A program made the position numbers and the translations under genes. 64,000 nucleotides of DNA from Cyclobacterium sp. (GTDB lineage: Bacteria > Bacteroidota > Bacteroidia > Cytophagales > Cyclobacteriaceae): positions 1-64,000 of the forward strand of contig NZ_JABURL010000023.1 of NCBI RefSeq assembly GCF_014762705.1. The letters run 5' to 3'. The notes beneath the pieces were generated by a model that was not told where the DNA came from, ran no database searches, and was given only the letters and a program-made list of their open reading frames with translations. How positions within the stretch are numbered: position 1 is the stretch's first letter; every line of letters starts with the position of its first letter. This document shows, piece by piece, positions 8,782 to 19,259 of the stretch.

Positions 8782-9318
8782 ATGAAAGTTTTAAAAATAA
8801 TTCTAATCATCCTATTGGTGCTGATTGCGATTCCGTTGGTAATGGCTGTTTTTATCCAAAAAGACTATTTTGTGGAAAGAGAGATAACCATCAATAAACC
8901 CCACGAAGAAGTATATAACTATTTGAGCATGTTGAAAAACCAGGATAATTTCTCCTCCTGGTCATTAAAAGACCCAACAATGAAAAAGACCTATACCGGT
9001 TCGGATGGACAGGTTGGATTTATAGCAGGCTGGGAAAGTGAAAACCCAGATGCAGGGGTGGGAGAACAGGAAATAATTGGAATAGACCAAGGCAAACGTA
9101 TTGATTATGCACTTCGCTTTAAGGAACCATTCGAAGCTTCAGATTTAGCCTATATGGAGTTTGAGGAGGTCAATTCAAATCAAACCAAGGTTATTTGGGG
9201 ATTTGAAGGGCACATGGATTACCCGATGAATGCCATGTTGGCTTTTATGGATATGGAAAGCCTGATTGGAAATGATTTTGAAGAAGGTCTCCAGCGCCTG
9301 AAGGAAATTCTGGAATAA
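8782..9318 (+). CDS. SRPBCC-family protein with N-terminal membrane anchor
   Basis: 178 residues: one hydrophobic helix (about 4-25), then a START/Bet v1-like domain beginning FVEREITINKPHEEVYNYLSML and ending in the long C-terminal helix that closes the ligand cavity. This is the polyketide cyclase/dehydrase-like group common in Bacteroidetes; ligands are generally unknown. It starts about 100 bases after the his-linked gene, beyond the possible terminator, so it is probably transcribed separately. Confidence 0.75.
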   Translation: MKVLKIILIILLVLIAIPLVMAVFIQKDYFVEREITINKPHEEVYNYLSMLKNQDNFSSWSLKDPTMKKTYTGSDGQVGFIAGWESENPDAGVGEQEIIGIDQGKRIDYALRFKEPFEASDLAYMEFEEVNSNQTKVIWGFEGHMDYPMNAMLAFMDMESLIGNDFEEGLQRLKEILE

Positions 9319-9663
9319 ACAAGCGTATTTTTCCCTATTGAGGCCAATATGGATGCCTGTTCATTACATGGGTATCGTTTTTGATAAAATGAAATTTCCA
9401 TTGTGGAGTGGACTGAATTAATTATAAAAAATTTAAATTATTACTTTTAATAAGCCAATCCTTTTTAAATTTTATTGGTATTCAACTATTCGTTAAAATT
9501 ATTTTGAATTATAAACGCGCCATTTTGGATTCAACAATCAAAAGCTGATGGTATACGTTTAAAATCTGTAAATCAAACTTTTATTTTGATTTAATATAAA
9601 AATTTATGCAAACATTCTGTTTTATTTCTGGTTTCCTAGTTGTAACAATTAAATCAACTTACC
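9319..9663. other. 345-bp A/T-rich intergenic region
   Basis: No gene, RNA or clear repeat is seen. It presumably carries the promoter of the fasciclin gene, but no strong TAnnTTTG element at suitable spacing could be assigned. Confidence 0.6.
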
Positions 9664-10173
9664 ATGAAAAAATTAATGAGTGTATTCGTAATGGCGTTGC
9701 TATTGTCAGCAACAGTATTTGCCAATGATGATGAAAAAAAACCTGTAAAAAAAGCGGCAGACAAAGACATTGTCGATCTGGCTGCGGGAACTGATTTTCT
9801 GTCGACACTGGTTGCAGCGGTAAAAGCTGGCGGACTGGTAGATGTTTTGAAAGGCGATGGTCCGTTTACTGTGTTTGCGCCTACCAATGATGCTTTTGCA
9901 AAACTTCCTGCGGGAACGGTTGAAAACCTATTGAAGCCAGAAAACAAGGATCAATTGGTCAAAATTCTTACTTATCATGTAGTGCCTGGAAGCATCAAGG
10001 CGTCCGATTTGGAGAATGGTATGGAAGTGGAAACAGTTCAGGGTCAAAAAATCAAAGTGATGTTGTCTGGTGGTAAAGCCATGATCAACGAAGCTACAGT
10101 AACAGCTGCAGATATTGAAGCGACCAATGGAATGGTACACGTAATTGACTCAGTGATCTTACCAGAAATGTAA
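9664..10173 (+). CDS. exported fasciclin (FAS1) domain protein
   Basis: 169 residues: signal peptide ([20 protein letters not shown]), a short Lys/Asp-rich linker and one complete FAS1 domain (about 33-169) with both conserved boxes, [14 protein letters not shown] (H1) and [10 protein letters not shown] (H2), plus the central YHVVPG. FAS1 domains mediate adhesion or ligand binding on the cell surface or in the periplasm. There is no lipobox and no sorting domain, so it is probably periplasmic or released. Monocistronic, with a strong terminator. Confidence 0.88.
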   Translation: MKKLMSVFVMALLLSATVFANDDEKKPVKKAADKDIVDLAAGTDFLSTLVAAVKAGGLVDVLKGDGPFTVFAPTNDAFAKLPAGTVENLLKPENKDQLVKILTYHVVPGSIKASDLENGMEVETVQGQKIKVMLSGGKAMINEATVTAADIEATNGMVHVIDSVILPEM

Positions 10174-10190
10174 AAATCAATTAATATTGA

Positions 10191-10219
10191 AGCCGTTTCC
10201 ATCTGGAAACGGCTTTTTT
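10191..10219 (+). terminator. rho-independent terminator after the fasciclin gene
   Basis: Perfect 10-bp stem (10191-10200 with 10205-10214), four-base loop, followed by a T run. Confidence 0.92.
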
Positions 10220-10919
10220 ATTTTAACCTCAACAGGTTCTTTTGCAGAAAGACGATTTCATCGTACTGGTTTAGGGTTAGGCAGAAGTCAATATCCCTCT
10301 CCAGATGATGGTTTTGAAGTCTTTTGGCATGAGAGGCTTTTTGAAGAAATCCGGCTAAATTATTTTCGGAACTTTGAAACAATGCTTCCATGGCCATTGT
10401 CGCATCACATTCATGTTTCCTTCCAATAGCCAATGATAATGCCCCTGCAAATAAGGCATCTTCCACATTGAATCTCCCTTTCCAGCCAGCACAAACCACA
10501 AGGATATCATTATTCACAGCTTTCAGGTAATTGGCAAGCGCATTGATGTTAAGAAAGGCCCCAATTAGTACTTCTGAAGCATCATTTTGGACGAGTGAAA
10601 TGGCTCTTGTTCCATTTGTGGTAGTCATGGCAATCTTTTCGCCTGACAATTGTCGGTTTGTATAAACCAGAGGGCTGTTTCCCAAATCAAATCCATCGGC
10701 TTGCTGCCCATTTCGTTCTCCGGCAATTTTCCAACCTTCTTTTTTATAGGCCCTGCATTGCTCAAGATCTTTGACTGGAAGTATGCATTGAACTCCATTC
10801 GCGAGGGCAGTGACCATGGTGGAGCTTGCCCTGAAAATATCAACCACCACTACTGTTTTGCCCTTGATTTGGTGCAGGTGAATCAGTTCCGGGCTGAGGC
10901 AGGTTTCTATTGTGTTCAT
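10218..10919 (-). CDS. comB: 2-phosphosulfolactate phosphatase family (ComB-like)
   Basis: 233 residues with the ComB signatures [20 protein letters not shown] near the start, AGERNG, and [10 protein letters not shown]. Archaeal ComB dephosphorylates 2-phosphosulfolactate in coenzyme M synthesis; bacterial homologues probably work in sulfolactate-related metabolism, unproved here. Its ATG overlaps the stop of gcvT by four bases (ATGA), so the two form an operon with no obvious pathway link. Confidence 0.85.
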   Translation of the reverse strand: MNTIETCLSPELIHLHQIKGKTVVVVDIFRASSTMVTALANGVQCILPVKDLEQCRAYKKEGWKIAGERNGQQADGFDLGNSPLVYTNRQLSGEKIAMTTTNGTRAISLVQNDASEVLIGAFLNINALANYLKAVNNDILVVCAGWKGRFNVEDALFAGALSLAIGRKHECDATMAMEALFQSSENNLAGFLQKASHAKRLQNHHLERDIDFCLTLNQYDEIVFLQKNLLRLK

Positions 10920-12010
10920 TTTTTGAGTAAGGGGAGTTTTTCAACCGTAGCTTGAATATTTTTCTTTCTAACCGATATCGCAATTCCGGTACCGGGTTTG
11001 GCATAGGCAATATCGACATATCCCAGGCCTATTCCGATTCCCATACTTGGAGAAATGCTGCCAGAAGTAACCTCACCGATTGGTTCACCTTCCATATTGA
11101 CGATGGGATAATGTGCTCGGGGGATACCTTTTTCTTTTAAGGTAAAACCTACCAGCTTCCTTTTTACTCCATTCTCTTTTTGTGCTTTTAAGCCGTTATG
11201 ATTGATAAAGTCTTTAGTGAATTTGGTAATCCATCCCAAACCTGCTTCTATGGGTGAGGTTGATGCGGTAATGTCATTCCCATACAGGCAATAGCCCATT
11301 TCCAGTCTGAGGGTATCTCTTGCACCCAAGCCAATGGGTTGAATGCCATATTTCTGACCGGCTTCAAAAATAGCCTCCCAGACCTTTCTTGCATCCTTAT
11401 TTTTCACATATAATTCAAATCCTCCTGCACCAGTGTATCCTGTTGCCGAAATGACCACATCCTTTGCACCGGCAAGGGTACCTGATTTGAAATGATAGAA
11501 TGGTATATCAGCTAAATTTACATCAGTAAGTGGCTCCAGGGTTTGCAAGGCCTTAGGGCCCTGAACTGCAAAAAGGGAAATATCATCGGATATGTCTTCC
11601 ATTTCAGCTCCCATGGTATTGTGGCTTTTGATCCATTCCCAGTCTTTGGCAATGTTGGAGGCATTGACCACCAGCATGTAGCTGGTATCATCCATTCTGT
11701 AAACCAGGAGGTCGTCTACTATTCCTCCGGTTTCATTGGGAAGGCAGGAATATTGGGCCTGCCCTATGGAAAGTTTCTCTGCATCGTTTGAGGTGACTTT
11801 TTGAATCAGGTCTAGCGCTCTGGGTCCTTTTATTAAAAATTCTCCCATATGGGAAACATCAAAAACTCCAACCTTCTCTCTAACCAATAGGTGCTCAGCT
11901 ATATCCGAGCTATATCTTACAGGCATATTATAACCAGCAAAAGGAACCATCTTTGCACCCAAAGATTCGTGAAGGTCATTTAGCGTTATCTTTTTGATTT
12001 GTTCCGGCAT
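10916..12010 (-). CDS. gcvT: aminomethyltransferase, glycine cleavage T protein
   Basis: 364 residues of the folate-binding GcvT family: [30 protein letters not shown] at the N-terminus, FAVQGPKAL and [10 protein letters not shown] in the folate domain, [20 protein letters not shown], and the C-terminal barrel. With the H, P and L proteins it transfers the aminomethyl carbon of glycine to tetrahydrofolate. The other subunits are not in the window. First gene of a two-gene unit with comB. Confidence 0.95.
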   Translation of the reverse strand: MPEQIKKITLNDLHESLGAKMVPFAGYNMPVRYSSDIAEHLLVREKVGVFDVSHMGEFLIKGPRALDLIQKVTSNDAEKLSIGQAQYSCLPNETGGIVDDLLVYRMDDTSYMLVVNASNIAKDWEWIKSHNTMGAEMEDISDDISLFAVQGPKALQTLEPLTDVNLADIPFYHFKSGTLAGAKDVVISATGYTGAGGFELYVKNKDARKVWEAIFEAGQKYGIQPIGLGARDTLRLEMGYCLYGNDITASTSPIEAGLGWITKFTKDFINHNGLKAQKENGVKRKLVGFTLKEKGIPRAHYPIVNMEGEPIGEVTSGSISPSMGIGIGLGYVDIAYAKPGTGIAISVRKKNIQATVEKLPLLKK

Positions 12011-12079
12011 AAATATTTATTAGGGGGTTTTTGATAGGCCAAAGGTAATCAATGTGCTGTAATTTTCAGAAAAGGCCAT

Positions 12080-12111
12080 AAAAAAAGACCACTTCAACAA
12101 TGAAGTGATCT
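12080..12111 (-). terminator. rho-independent terminator of the susC-susD operon
   Basis: 11-bp stem with one G-U pair (12086-12096 with 12101-12111), four-base loop, followed on the minus strand by seven T. Confidence 0.88.
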
Positions 12112-12131
12112 CTTTCGTTATACCTTATTAA

Positions 12132-13511
12132 TTAACCCCCATACCCGGAATTCTGAACCAGCTCAGGATTCGCATCCATTTCTCTTTGTGGAATTGGCAG
12201 AACCATCCTGGGATCATCAAAATTGTATTGTAAATCAGTGGTGTTATTGTCCTGAATTTCTCCTCTTGTCCTTTTGATGTCGTGGATATAATGCCCTTCA
12301 TGGGCCAATTCCAGTTTTCGTTCCATAAGGATTTCTTCCAGGCTCAAGCTGGATTTGGCCGGCAAGTTCACCCTGGCCCTAATCCTGTTGATGTCCTCTA
12401 ATGGAGTAGCTCCGATTGAAGTCCCCTCTCTGAAATTGGCTTCAGCTCTGGTAAGGTACATTTCTGCCAGCCGGATTACTTTAACATTCCGGAATTGGTC
12501 TCTCCATTTATCTGTTCTTATTTCTCCGGCTCTTTCTACAAATTGTTCCAGCCTTTCATCGCCTTCCTCGTATTGGTTGATATGGGCGTCAAGAATGGTG
12601 ACATCTCCATCCCTGCCACCAAAATCAGGAGTGGAATAAAACAAGTGCATGGCATTATCTGGATCTTGTGCATTTACCTGGATGGCAAACAAGTCTTCCT
12701 GGGTATCGGCTGGGTTATTAAAAGCGGACATGTAGTCATCTATCAAAGATTTGCCATTTTCTGTAGCAACAGTAATGCTACGGTTCGCTGCATCTCGCGC
12801 ATCTTCGAAGCGTTCCATCTGCAAATAAACCCTGGAAAGCAAAGCCGAAGCCACGTAATTTCTGGCAAAAAAACCATTGCTTGCCGGAAGTAAATCTTCA
12901 GCGGTTTCCAGATCCTCCAATACCTGCTGGTAGACCTCTTCTACAGTATTCCTTGGAAGTAAGTCTTCTTCTGACACTTCTCTAGTAGGGCTTAATACCA
13001 AAGGAACTGCCAGGTTGATATTGGCATTTCCTTCCGAATAGGGCAAACCGTAAAGTTTTGCTAATTCAAAATAAATTGCGCCCCTGATAAATAAAGCTTC
13101 TCCCAAAATCCTGTCCCGATCGGCTTCATCAACCAGGTCAATCACCTCTAGTATGTTATTGACCACGTTTATGGCACTGTAGGACCTGAGCCAGGTATTG
13201 GTAATGAACGAGTTGTTGGTAAAGATGCTTTTGTTGTAGATCTCCCGGGGTTGATTAAAGGTACCCTCCCAACGGATCTCATTGTTGGCCCCAAGCATCT
13301 CAGCATACAAGATGGTTCTCCCACCCCAAAATTCCTCATCCCTCATGTTGGCATAGGCACCTATCAAAACCCTTTTGATATTGGCATCACTGTTTAGCGC
13401 AATTTCCTGATCCACACTTTGGGCAGGCGTTAGTTCAAGCTGATCCCCACAGGAGAAGAGCATTATGCATGCGCTTAGAATTAACGAAAGTTGTATATAA
13501 TTGAATCTCAT
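12132..13511 (-). CDS. SusD/RagB-family outer-membrane nutrient-binding lipoprotein
   Basis: 459 residues. Lipoprotein signal peptide with lipobox near LFSCG (Cys21), followed by the TPR-rich SusD fold: EALFIRGAIYFELAKLYG, NTVEEVYQQVLEDLETAEDLLP, AEMYLTRAEANFR, LMERKLELAHEGHYIHDIKR, and the terminal PIPQREMDANPELVQNSGYG typical of RagB/SusD. SusD forms the lid over a SusC transporter and captures oligomeric nutrient. It follows susC after 12 bases. No glycosidase or regulator gene flanks it, so the substrate cannot be named; some such pairs import peptides or other compounds. Confidence 0.92.
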   Translation of the reverse strand: MRFNYIQLSLILSACIMLFSCGDQLELTPAQSVDQEIALNSDANIKRVLIGAYANMRDEEFWGGRTILYAEMLGANNEIRWEGTFNQPREIYNKSIFTNNSFITNTWLRSYSAINVVNNILEVIDLVDEADRDRILGEALFIRGAIYFELAKLYGLPYSEGNANINLAVPLVLSPTREVSEEDLLPRNTVEEVYQQVLEDLETAEDLLPASNGFFARNYVASALLSRVYLQMERFEDARDAANRSITVATENGKSLIDDYMSAFNNPADTQEDLFAIQVNAQDPDNAMHLFYSTPDFGGRDGDVTILDAHINQYEEGDERLEQFVERAGEIRTDKWRDQFRNVKVIRLAEMYLTRAEANFREGTSIGATPLEDINRIRARVNLPAKSSLSLEEILMERKLELAHEGHYIHDIKRTRGEIQDNNTTDLQYNFDDPRMVLPIPQREMDANPELVQNSGYGG

Positions 13512-13523
13512 TGTTCTCTGTTT

Positions 13524-16500
13524 TTAAAATCCTACATTGAGCCCTATGGAAAAGGTTTTCGCTTGTGGGGCTGAGTAAAAATCATTACCCTGGAAAACAT
13601 TGGCATCTGAAGTCGTACTTCCCAGGTAATCCGCATTTACTTCTGGGTCCCATCCCATATAGCTGGTAAAGGTCAGCAGGTTCTGCGCCATCAAATAGAT
13701 CCTTGCGCTGCTGATCTTCATTTGATCTGTTAGGTTGGAAGGCAGGTTGTAGCCAAGAGAAAGCGTTTTCAGGCGCACATAACTTCCATCCGAAATGTAC
13801 CTGCTGGAGGCATTACAGCCATTACATTCTCCCAGTCGGGCCTGGGGAATATTGGTTATATCCCCTGGGTTTTGCCACCTGTTAATTTGTTCTGCGGTAC
13901 TGTTATCAAACCAATCCCCATTGGCTGCATAAAAACCAGCCCCACCTTCATATATTTCATTCCCGAAAACTCCCTGGAAGAGAAAAGAAAGTTCTACATT
14001 TTTGTAGGTCAGGTTGTTCGTAATGCCCGCAATGAAGTCAGGATTTGGGTCCCCTACTACCATTCTTGCTGCATCGTTGTAATCATTGGTTGTTTCAGTC
14101 AACGCCTCATTGCTGTAATAGAGTGCATCGCCATTACCTGGATCTACTCCGGCATATTTGGGCCCGTAAAAAACGCCAATAGCTTCTCCGACAAATATTC
14201 CATTCAAAAATCGGGAATTGGAGGGAGGAATGGAATTCTGACCTTCAGCAAGTTCCCGAACCCGGTTGATATTTCTGGCAAAATTAAAAGAGGTATTCCA
14301 GCTGAAGTTTTGGTCCGCATAGTTGGCGGAGTTCAGCACCACTTCAAAACCGTAATTCTGCATTTTCCCGATGTTTTGCCTTTGGGTAGCAAAACCGGTG
14401 GTACCCGGAACGGGAACCAGCAGCAATAAGTCACTGGTTTGTTTGTCGTAATAATCCAATTCACCGGTTAACCTGTCACTGAACAATCCAAACTCAATGC
14501 CCACATTAAATTGAGCAGTGGTTTCCCAGGTAAGATTTGGATTATAGATTTGGGTGGGCTCCAAACCTGGTTGAAGTCCATAGGAAACCGGACCAAATAA
14601 GCCCAGGTGATCAAAATTTCCTATTTCAGCATTACCTGTAAGGCCGTAAGAAGTTCTTATTTTTAACAAGCTAAGGCCTTCGGATCCTTTCAAAAATCCT
14701 TCTTCAGTGATGATCCAGCCAATTGATCCGGCAGGGAAAAAGCCGTACTTGTTATTTTCTCCAAATCGAGAGGAAGCATCGTACCTTGCACTTAGAGTCA
14801 TGAGGTATTTGTTATCCAGTTTGTAGTTGATCCTGGAAAAATAGGAAAGGAAAGAAAAATTGGTAAAGGTAGAAGTACCTTCCACAATTTCAGCAGCTGA
14901 TTCAAGTGTTTTCAGATCATCCAGCGGAAATTCCTGTCCATCTACCCTGGTGTAATTGTCTTCTGTTTTTTGGAAGGACATCCCGGCAACTGCCTCCAAC
15001 TGATGCCTGTCAGAAAAGGTATTGGTATAGGTGAAGTAATTGTTGGTATTGTAGTTGACAATCCTTGCCCATCGGGAAGTGCCAAAGCCATTTGTTCCCT
15101 GGCCGGTAATGGTTCTGGATCCGAAAAAGCGTTCATCGTTTTGATTGATGATGTCTACCGCAAAATCGGATCTGAATTTCAGTTTTTCGCTGAATACATA
15201 TTCTCCGAAGATGCTGTTGATGTTCCTGAAACTGGTAGTCAGCCAGTTGGCATTTTCAGAATCAATCAGGTTATTGTAATAGGTGGTGGTTGGTCGGTCA
15301 TATAAGACCCCGTTTTCATCTCTGATAGGTGTAATGGGCGCCAAGGCTACCAACTGAATGGGGTTGTTGAACTGATTATCTTCCGGCAAACGGGTTGTTT
15401 CGGTTCTTGCCAAACTGAAATTGGCTCCTAAAGAAAACCGATCTGATATTTTGTGGTCCAGGTTTAGCCTTCCTGAAATCCGCTCGAAGTTATTTCTTAT
15501 CATGATGCCCTCCTGCTTATCGTAGGCTGTAGAGAAATAAAATCTGGTTTTTTCGTCTCCTCCACTGGCTGAAAAATTTACATTGGTTATTCCGGCATCA
15601 GGATTAAAGGCCTGCTCTTGCCAATCTGTATTCACATTGCCCTCTCTCCAGTCCGTATGGCCTGCATACCTGTCCAGTCGACCTTCCACAAATTCAAGGT
15701 CGGAATCTTCGTAATCAGCAGGATTGTTGATCGGATCAAGCCCATTGGCCAGGTCATTGTTATAGCCCGACTCTCTCATCAACTCAATGTATTGGGCGGA
15801 ATTTAGGAATTCATTCCTTCGGGTAGGGCTACTGACTCCCCTTTGAATGCCCACATTAAATTTGGTCTTACCTGAGGTGCCGCTTTTTGTGGTAATCAGT
15901 ACCACGCCATTAGAGGCCCGGGCACCATAAATAGCCGCAGCAGAAGCATCTTTCAACACTTCGAAGGATTCAATGTCATTGAAGTTTATATCTGCCAATG
16001 GATTACTTTTCCCGATGGTCCCGGAAGAGGTGACCGGAATTCCGTCAATCACATATAAAGGCTCATTTCCTCCGGAAATGGATGAGGTACCCCTTACCCG
16101 GATTTTGACTCCTTCACCTACTTTTCCACTGGAAGATTCTACGAATACACCTGACATCCTTCCCTGCAAGGCCTCCTGAAAAGTGGGTACTGGGACATTG
16201 GCAATTTCCGAGCCTTTGAGTGAGGCCACATTTCCAGTGAGATCTCCACGGGTTACACTACCATAGCCCACAACTACCACCTCTCCCAATGTTTGGGCAT
16301 CAGGTTGCAGGGTAATATTAAGTGTATTTTGGTTTCCTACTTCAACTTCCTGGGTAATGAAACCAATATAGGAAAAAACCAGGGTCTCCCCATTTGAAAC
16401 CGGGATACTAAAGGTTCCATCAATATCGGTGACAGTACCCCTATTGGTATCCTTTATTCTTACATTGACCCCAGGTAAGGTTAGGTTGTCCTCCCCGGAT

Positions 16501-16592
16501 ATTACCTGTCCGGTTAGGGTTCTACTCTGGGCCCATCCTGTTATTGGCCATGCCAATAGCACCATCATCACAATGAGTAAACTTCTTTTCAT
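13524..16592 (-). CDS. SusC/RagA-family TonB-dependent outer-membrane transporter
   Basis: 1022 residues: signal peptide (MKRSLLIVMMVLLAWPITGWA), carboxypeptidase-regulatory-like domain (about 22-105: RTLTGQVISGEDNLTLPGVNV), TonB plug with the SusC signature (DASAAAIYGARASNGVVLITTK), then a 22-stranded barrel ending in Phe (IGLNVGF). It imports large nutrients using TonB energy in concert with the SusD downstream. There is no N-terminal anti-sigma-interacting (STN) domain, so direct sigma-factor signalling is unlikely. Confidence 0.93.
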   Translation of the reverse strand: MKRSLLIVMMVLLAWPITGWAQSRTLTGQVISGEDNLTLPGVNVRIKDTNRGTVTDIDGTFSIPVSNGETLVFSYIGFITQEVEVGNQNTLNITLQPDAQTLGEVVVVGYGSVTRGDLTGNVASLKGSEIANVPVPTFQEALQGRMSGVFVESSSGKVGEGVKIRVRGTSSISGGNEPLYVIDGIPVTSSGTIGKSNPLADINFNDIESFEVLKDASAAAIYGARASNGVVLITTKSGTSGKTKFNVGIQRGVSSPTRRNEFLNSAQYIELMRESGYNNDLANGLDPINNPADYEDSDLEFVEGRLDRYAGHTDWREGNVNTDWQEQAFNPDAGITNVNFSASGGDEKTRFYFSTAYDKQEGIMIRNNFERISGRLNLDHKISDRFSLGANFSLARTETTRLPEDNQFNNPIQLVALAPITPIRDENGVLYDRPTTTYYNNLIDSENANWLTTSFRNINSIFGEYVFSEKLKFRSDFAVDIINQNDERFFGSRTITGQGTNGFGTSRWARIVNYNTNNYFTYTNTFSDRHQLEAVAGMSFQKTEDNYTRVDGQEFPLDDLKTLESAAEIVEGTSTFTNFSFLSYFSRINYKLDNKYLMTLSARYDASSRFGENNKYGFFPAGSIGWIITEEGFLKGSEGLSLLKIRTSYGLTGNAEIGNFDHLGLFGPVSYGLQPGLEPTQIYNPNLTWETTAQFNVGIEFGLFSDRLTGELDYYDKQTSDLLLLVPVPGTTGFATQRQNIGKMQNYGFEVVLNSANYADQNFSWNTSFNFARNINRVRELAEGQNSIPPSNSRFLNGIFVGEAIGVFYGPKYAGVDPGNGDALYYSNEALTETTNDYNDAARMVVGDPNPDFIAGITNNLTYKNVELSFLFQGVFGNEIYEGGAGFYAANGDWFDNSTAEQINRWQNPGDITNIPQARLGECNGCNASSRYISDGSYVRLKTLSLGYNLPSNLTDQMKISSARIYLMAQNLLTFTSYMGWDPEVNADYLGSTTSDANVFQGNDFYSAPQAKTFSIGLNVGF

Positions 16593-16704
16593 ACAAATAA
16601 AGATTAGGTTTTTAATGAATTGGAGGTAATGTTGGGTGTATTATCTCGATTCAAATTTGATGAATTCTATTTTCATCAAGCTGCAAGCTGTTTTAAATTA
16701 CTCG

Positions 16705-16734
16705 CAAAGATAAAATAAAATTAGATTAAAACAT
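16705..16734 (-). promoter_or_regulatory. putative promoter of susC-susD
   Basis: On the minus strand TATCTTTG (16712-16705) fits TAnnTTTG about 113 bases before the susC ATG. The -33 region is only weakly TTTG-like. Confidence 0.4.
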
Positions 16735-16814
16735 AAAAAACCTCAAAACCAATAAAATACGTATAAAAAACAACCTCCATCATAGAAGTAAATATTTATT
16801 TCCTCAAGATGAGA

Positions 16815-16845
16815 TAAAAAAAAGCCTGGTATAACTAACCAGGCT
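16815..16845 (-). terminator. rho-independent terminator of the TonB-receptor operon
   Basis: Perfect 8-bp stem (16823-16830 with 16838-16845), seven-base loop, followed on the minus strand by eight T. Confidence 0.88.
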
Positions 16846-16874
16846 TTTCCAATTGAAAATTAACCTAAAGGTGA

Positions 16875-19217
16875 TTAAAACCGGTATTTTGCACTTACCA
16901 TCACAAACCTGGTCTCTCTTTTGGCATAAAAGGATTGTCTGAATGTATTTGTCAGGCTGTTGCCAGCGAACCTGCGGGTATCAAAAATATCTCTTATACT
17001 TACCGAAAGTGCGCCCTTGTTTTCCCAAAAGCTTTTTTGAAAGTTGGCATCAACGTAATACTGAGAAAGATCCCTGCCTTGAGCTTCAATTTCTGCAGAT
17101 TCATAGTTGCCGACCAATTGGAAACTGAACCCCATCGGCAGTGTAAAACTGTTCATCAATTTGGTGTTCCAGGCAAAACCCTGGTTTACAAATTCCTCAC
17201 CTATATTAGAGCCATCTACTTTTAGTTGAAATGCGGTAAAACTTCCATTGATATTCCACCATGGGGTAATGTCTGTAATACCTATAAATTCTATTCCATA
17301 TGATTCTGCTGTGTTCAGATTAGCAGGTTGGGAATAAGATATACCATCTTCGATGATCGTAACAAAATCCAATTGGTTACCTACATGACGGTAAAATAAA
17401 TTAGTGGTAAGACTGGAATTTTCAAAGTTTGCCAGATGTCCAAATTCTAATGAATGGATCATTTCTGGTTGCAGATTTGGATTTCCCCTTCTGACACTCA
17501 GGGAATCTGTAATATCAGGGAAGGGATTCAACCTCCAGGCGGTGGGTCGGTCTATTCTTCTGCTATAGGATAGTTTTAGGGAATTCTCCTCGTTGATTTT
17601 GTATAAAGTTTGAAGACTGGGAAACAAGTTGAAATAATTTTGTTGGTTGGACTCTCCCGTATTTTCCAAAAAAGTATCCACAAATGAATATTCTCCCCGC
17701 AATCCCAAGGTATAATCAAATTTGGGAGAAGTGTTTGAGTAGATGAAATACCCTGCATGGATTTGATCCTGATAAATAAACCGGTTACTGACATTGCTGT
17801 CTTCTACAAAATCCTGAATATTCTCTTCGAATCTTGTGTAAATATAATCGTTGTCAAATTTTCTGATATTTGATTTTAATCCAGCTTCAATTTTGGCATC
17901 TGAAGATAAGGGGCTGGTAAAATCTGCCTGGAATACAGATACATATCTTTTCTCGTCTGTAAAAGCACGTTCCATTCCATTCAGATTTTCTTCCAGAGGC
18001 TCGCTGGTATTTCTAAAAATATCAATGTTTTGAATCTTATATTGGTTTCTGTAGGAATTGCTTGCAATTACTTTAAAGGTCTTGTCCTTATCCTCAAAAG
18101 TCCTTTCATATATCAGTGCATTGTCAAAACCGTCATCAGCTTCCGTTTCCCGGTTTCTTCTTACATATTCCAAAACCAAATCATTGGTTTCATTTTCCCT
18201 GAGCTCTGAATATAAAGTATTGATTTGGCTATCGTCACTGGTTTGAAAAAAACCTTCATAACTGATAATATTGTTTCCAAAGTAGTAATCGGCTCCAAAA
18301 TTAAGGTTGTGTCCTATATTTTCATCAGTTGAGTTGGTGTTTTGGCGTAAGGTTTCTTCATCCTCAAAAATTTCCCGCTCGGTTCTCCTTTCGCCGATGG
18401 ATCTCCACCTTCTGAAATTGTACCCTGCAAAAACGTTGTATTTTAAGGTACGGTGATTGATGTTGACGCCCGCATTTGTTCGACCTCTTGTGCCGTAAGT
18501 AAGTTCCCCATTACCATGTGTTCCCAGGTTTTCTCCTTTTTTAAGCACTATATCTATGACCCCTGCTTCGGCTTCAGCATCATATCTGGCGTTGGGGTTG
18601 TTGATAATTTTAATTTGTTCTATGGCACTTGCCGGAATCTGGTCCAGATTCTGCGTTAAAGAAGAGTTTCTTCCATTGATCAAAATATTTGTTCCCGAAC
18701 TTCCTCTCAGTGTTATGGATCCGTCTTCAGAAACACTCACCGATGGGGTATTTCTTAAAATGTCAAGTAGGGTCCCTCCAAGGTTAGAAAGATTTTGACT
18801 GGGATTTATGGTGAGCCCTTCCGCATCTGATCGGATAGGGAATTTTGAAGATTGAACGACCACTTCTTCCAGATCCTGGTTTTCAGAGGTTAACTCAATG
18901 GTTTCAAGACTTCGGTTACGGTCCAGGTTGATTTCCAATTCTTTTTCATCATATCCAATTAGAAAAAACCGGAGCAGATATTCTCCTCTTGCCGCAGTTA
19001 TGGAAAAATTGCCGTTGTCATCTGAATCTGAGAATGCTACAGGTCGGCTTTCTCCAGGTTCAAAAAGGGCTACCTGAACAAAAGAGAGTGGATCTTTGCT
19101 GTCATTAGCTGTCAATTTACCCTTAATGTTGTAAGTTTCATTTTGACTAAATCCAATGTTGGTAAAGAATAAGCTAATCAGCAAAAAAACAATAGAAAAT
19201 AATTTAGTTGGTTTCAT
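16875..19217 (-). CDS. TonB-dependent receptor-like outer-membrane beta-barrel protein
   Basis: 780 residues: signal peptide, carboxypeptidase-regulatory-like domain (about 28-115), a plug domain (about 120-230, with LRGSSGTNILINGRNSSL and ARYDAEAEAGVIDIVLKKG), and an outer-membrane barrel of the OMP_b-brl_3 type ending KYRF. It starts 42 bases after the histidine kinase gene on the same strand, so a regulator-kinase-receptor operon is likely. No SusD partner is present. The ligand is unknown; such receptors may take up metal complexes, peptides or other small compounds. Confidence 0.85.
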   Translation of the reverse strand: MKPTKLFSIVFLLISLFFTNIGFSQNETYNIKGKLTANDSKDPLSFVQVALFEPGESRPVAFSDSDDNGNFSITAARGEYLLRFFLIGYDEKELEINLDRNRSLETIELTSENQDLEEVVVQSSKFPIRSDAEGLTINPSQNLSNLGGTLLDILRNTPSVSVSEDGSITLRGSSGTNILINGRNSSLTQNLDQIPASAIEQIKIINNPNARYDAEAEAGVIDIVLKKGENLGTHGNGELTYGTRGRTNAGVNINHRTLKYNVFAGYNFRRWRSIGERRTEREIFEDEETLRQNTNSTDENIGHNLNFGADYYFGNNIISYEGFFQTSDDSQINTLYSELRENETNDLVLEYVRRNRETEADDGFDNALIYERTFEDKDKTFKVIASNSYRNQYKIQNIDIFRNTSEPLEENLNGMERAFTDEKRYVSVFQADFTSPLSSDAKIEAGLKSNIRKFDNDYIYTRFEENIQDFVEDSNVSNRFIYQDQIHAGYFIYSNTSPKFDYTLGLRGEYSFVDTFLENTGESNQQNYFNLFPSLQTLYKINEENSLKLSYSRRIDRPTAWRLNPFPDITDSLSVRRGNPNLQPEMIHSLEFGHLANFENSSLTTNLFYRHVGNQLDFVTIIEDGISYSQPANLNTAESYGIEFIGITDITPWWNINGSFTAFQLKVDGSNIGEEFVNQGFAWNTKLMNSFTLPMGFSFQLVGNYESAEIEAQGRDLSQYYVDANFQKSFWENKGALSVSIRDIFDTRRFAGNSLTNTFRQSFYAKRETRFVMVSAKYRF

Positions 19218-19259
19218 ATCTGTTCTTGATTCGTTACAAGTTTAGGTATACAATTTGAA

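Noticed and set aside
13872-14429. Long antisense frame inside susC
   Set aside because: The strand carrying susC has clear domains; the antisense reading is a compositional shadow.
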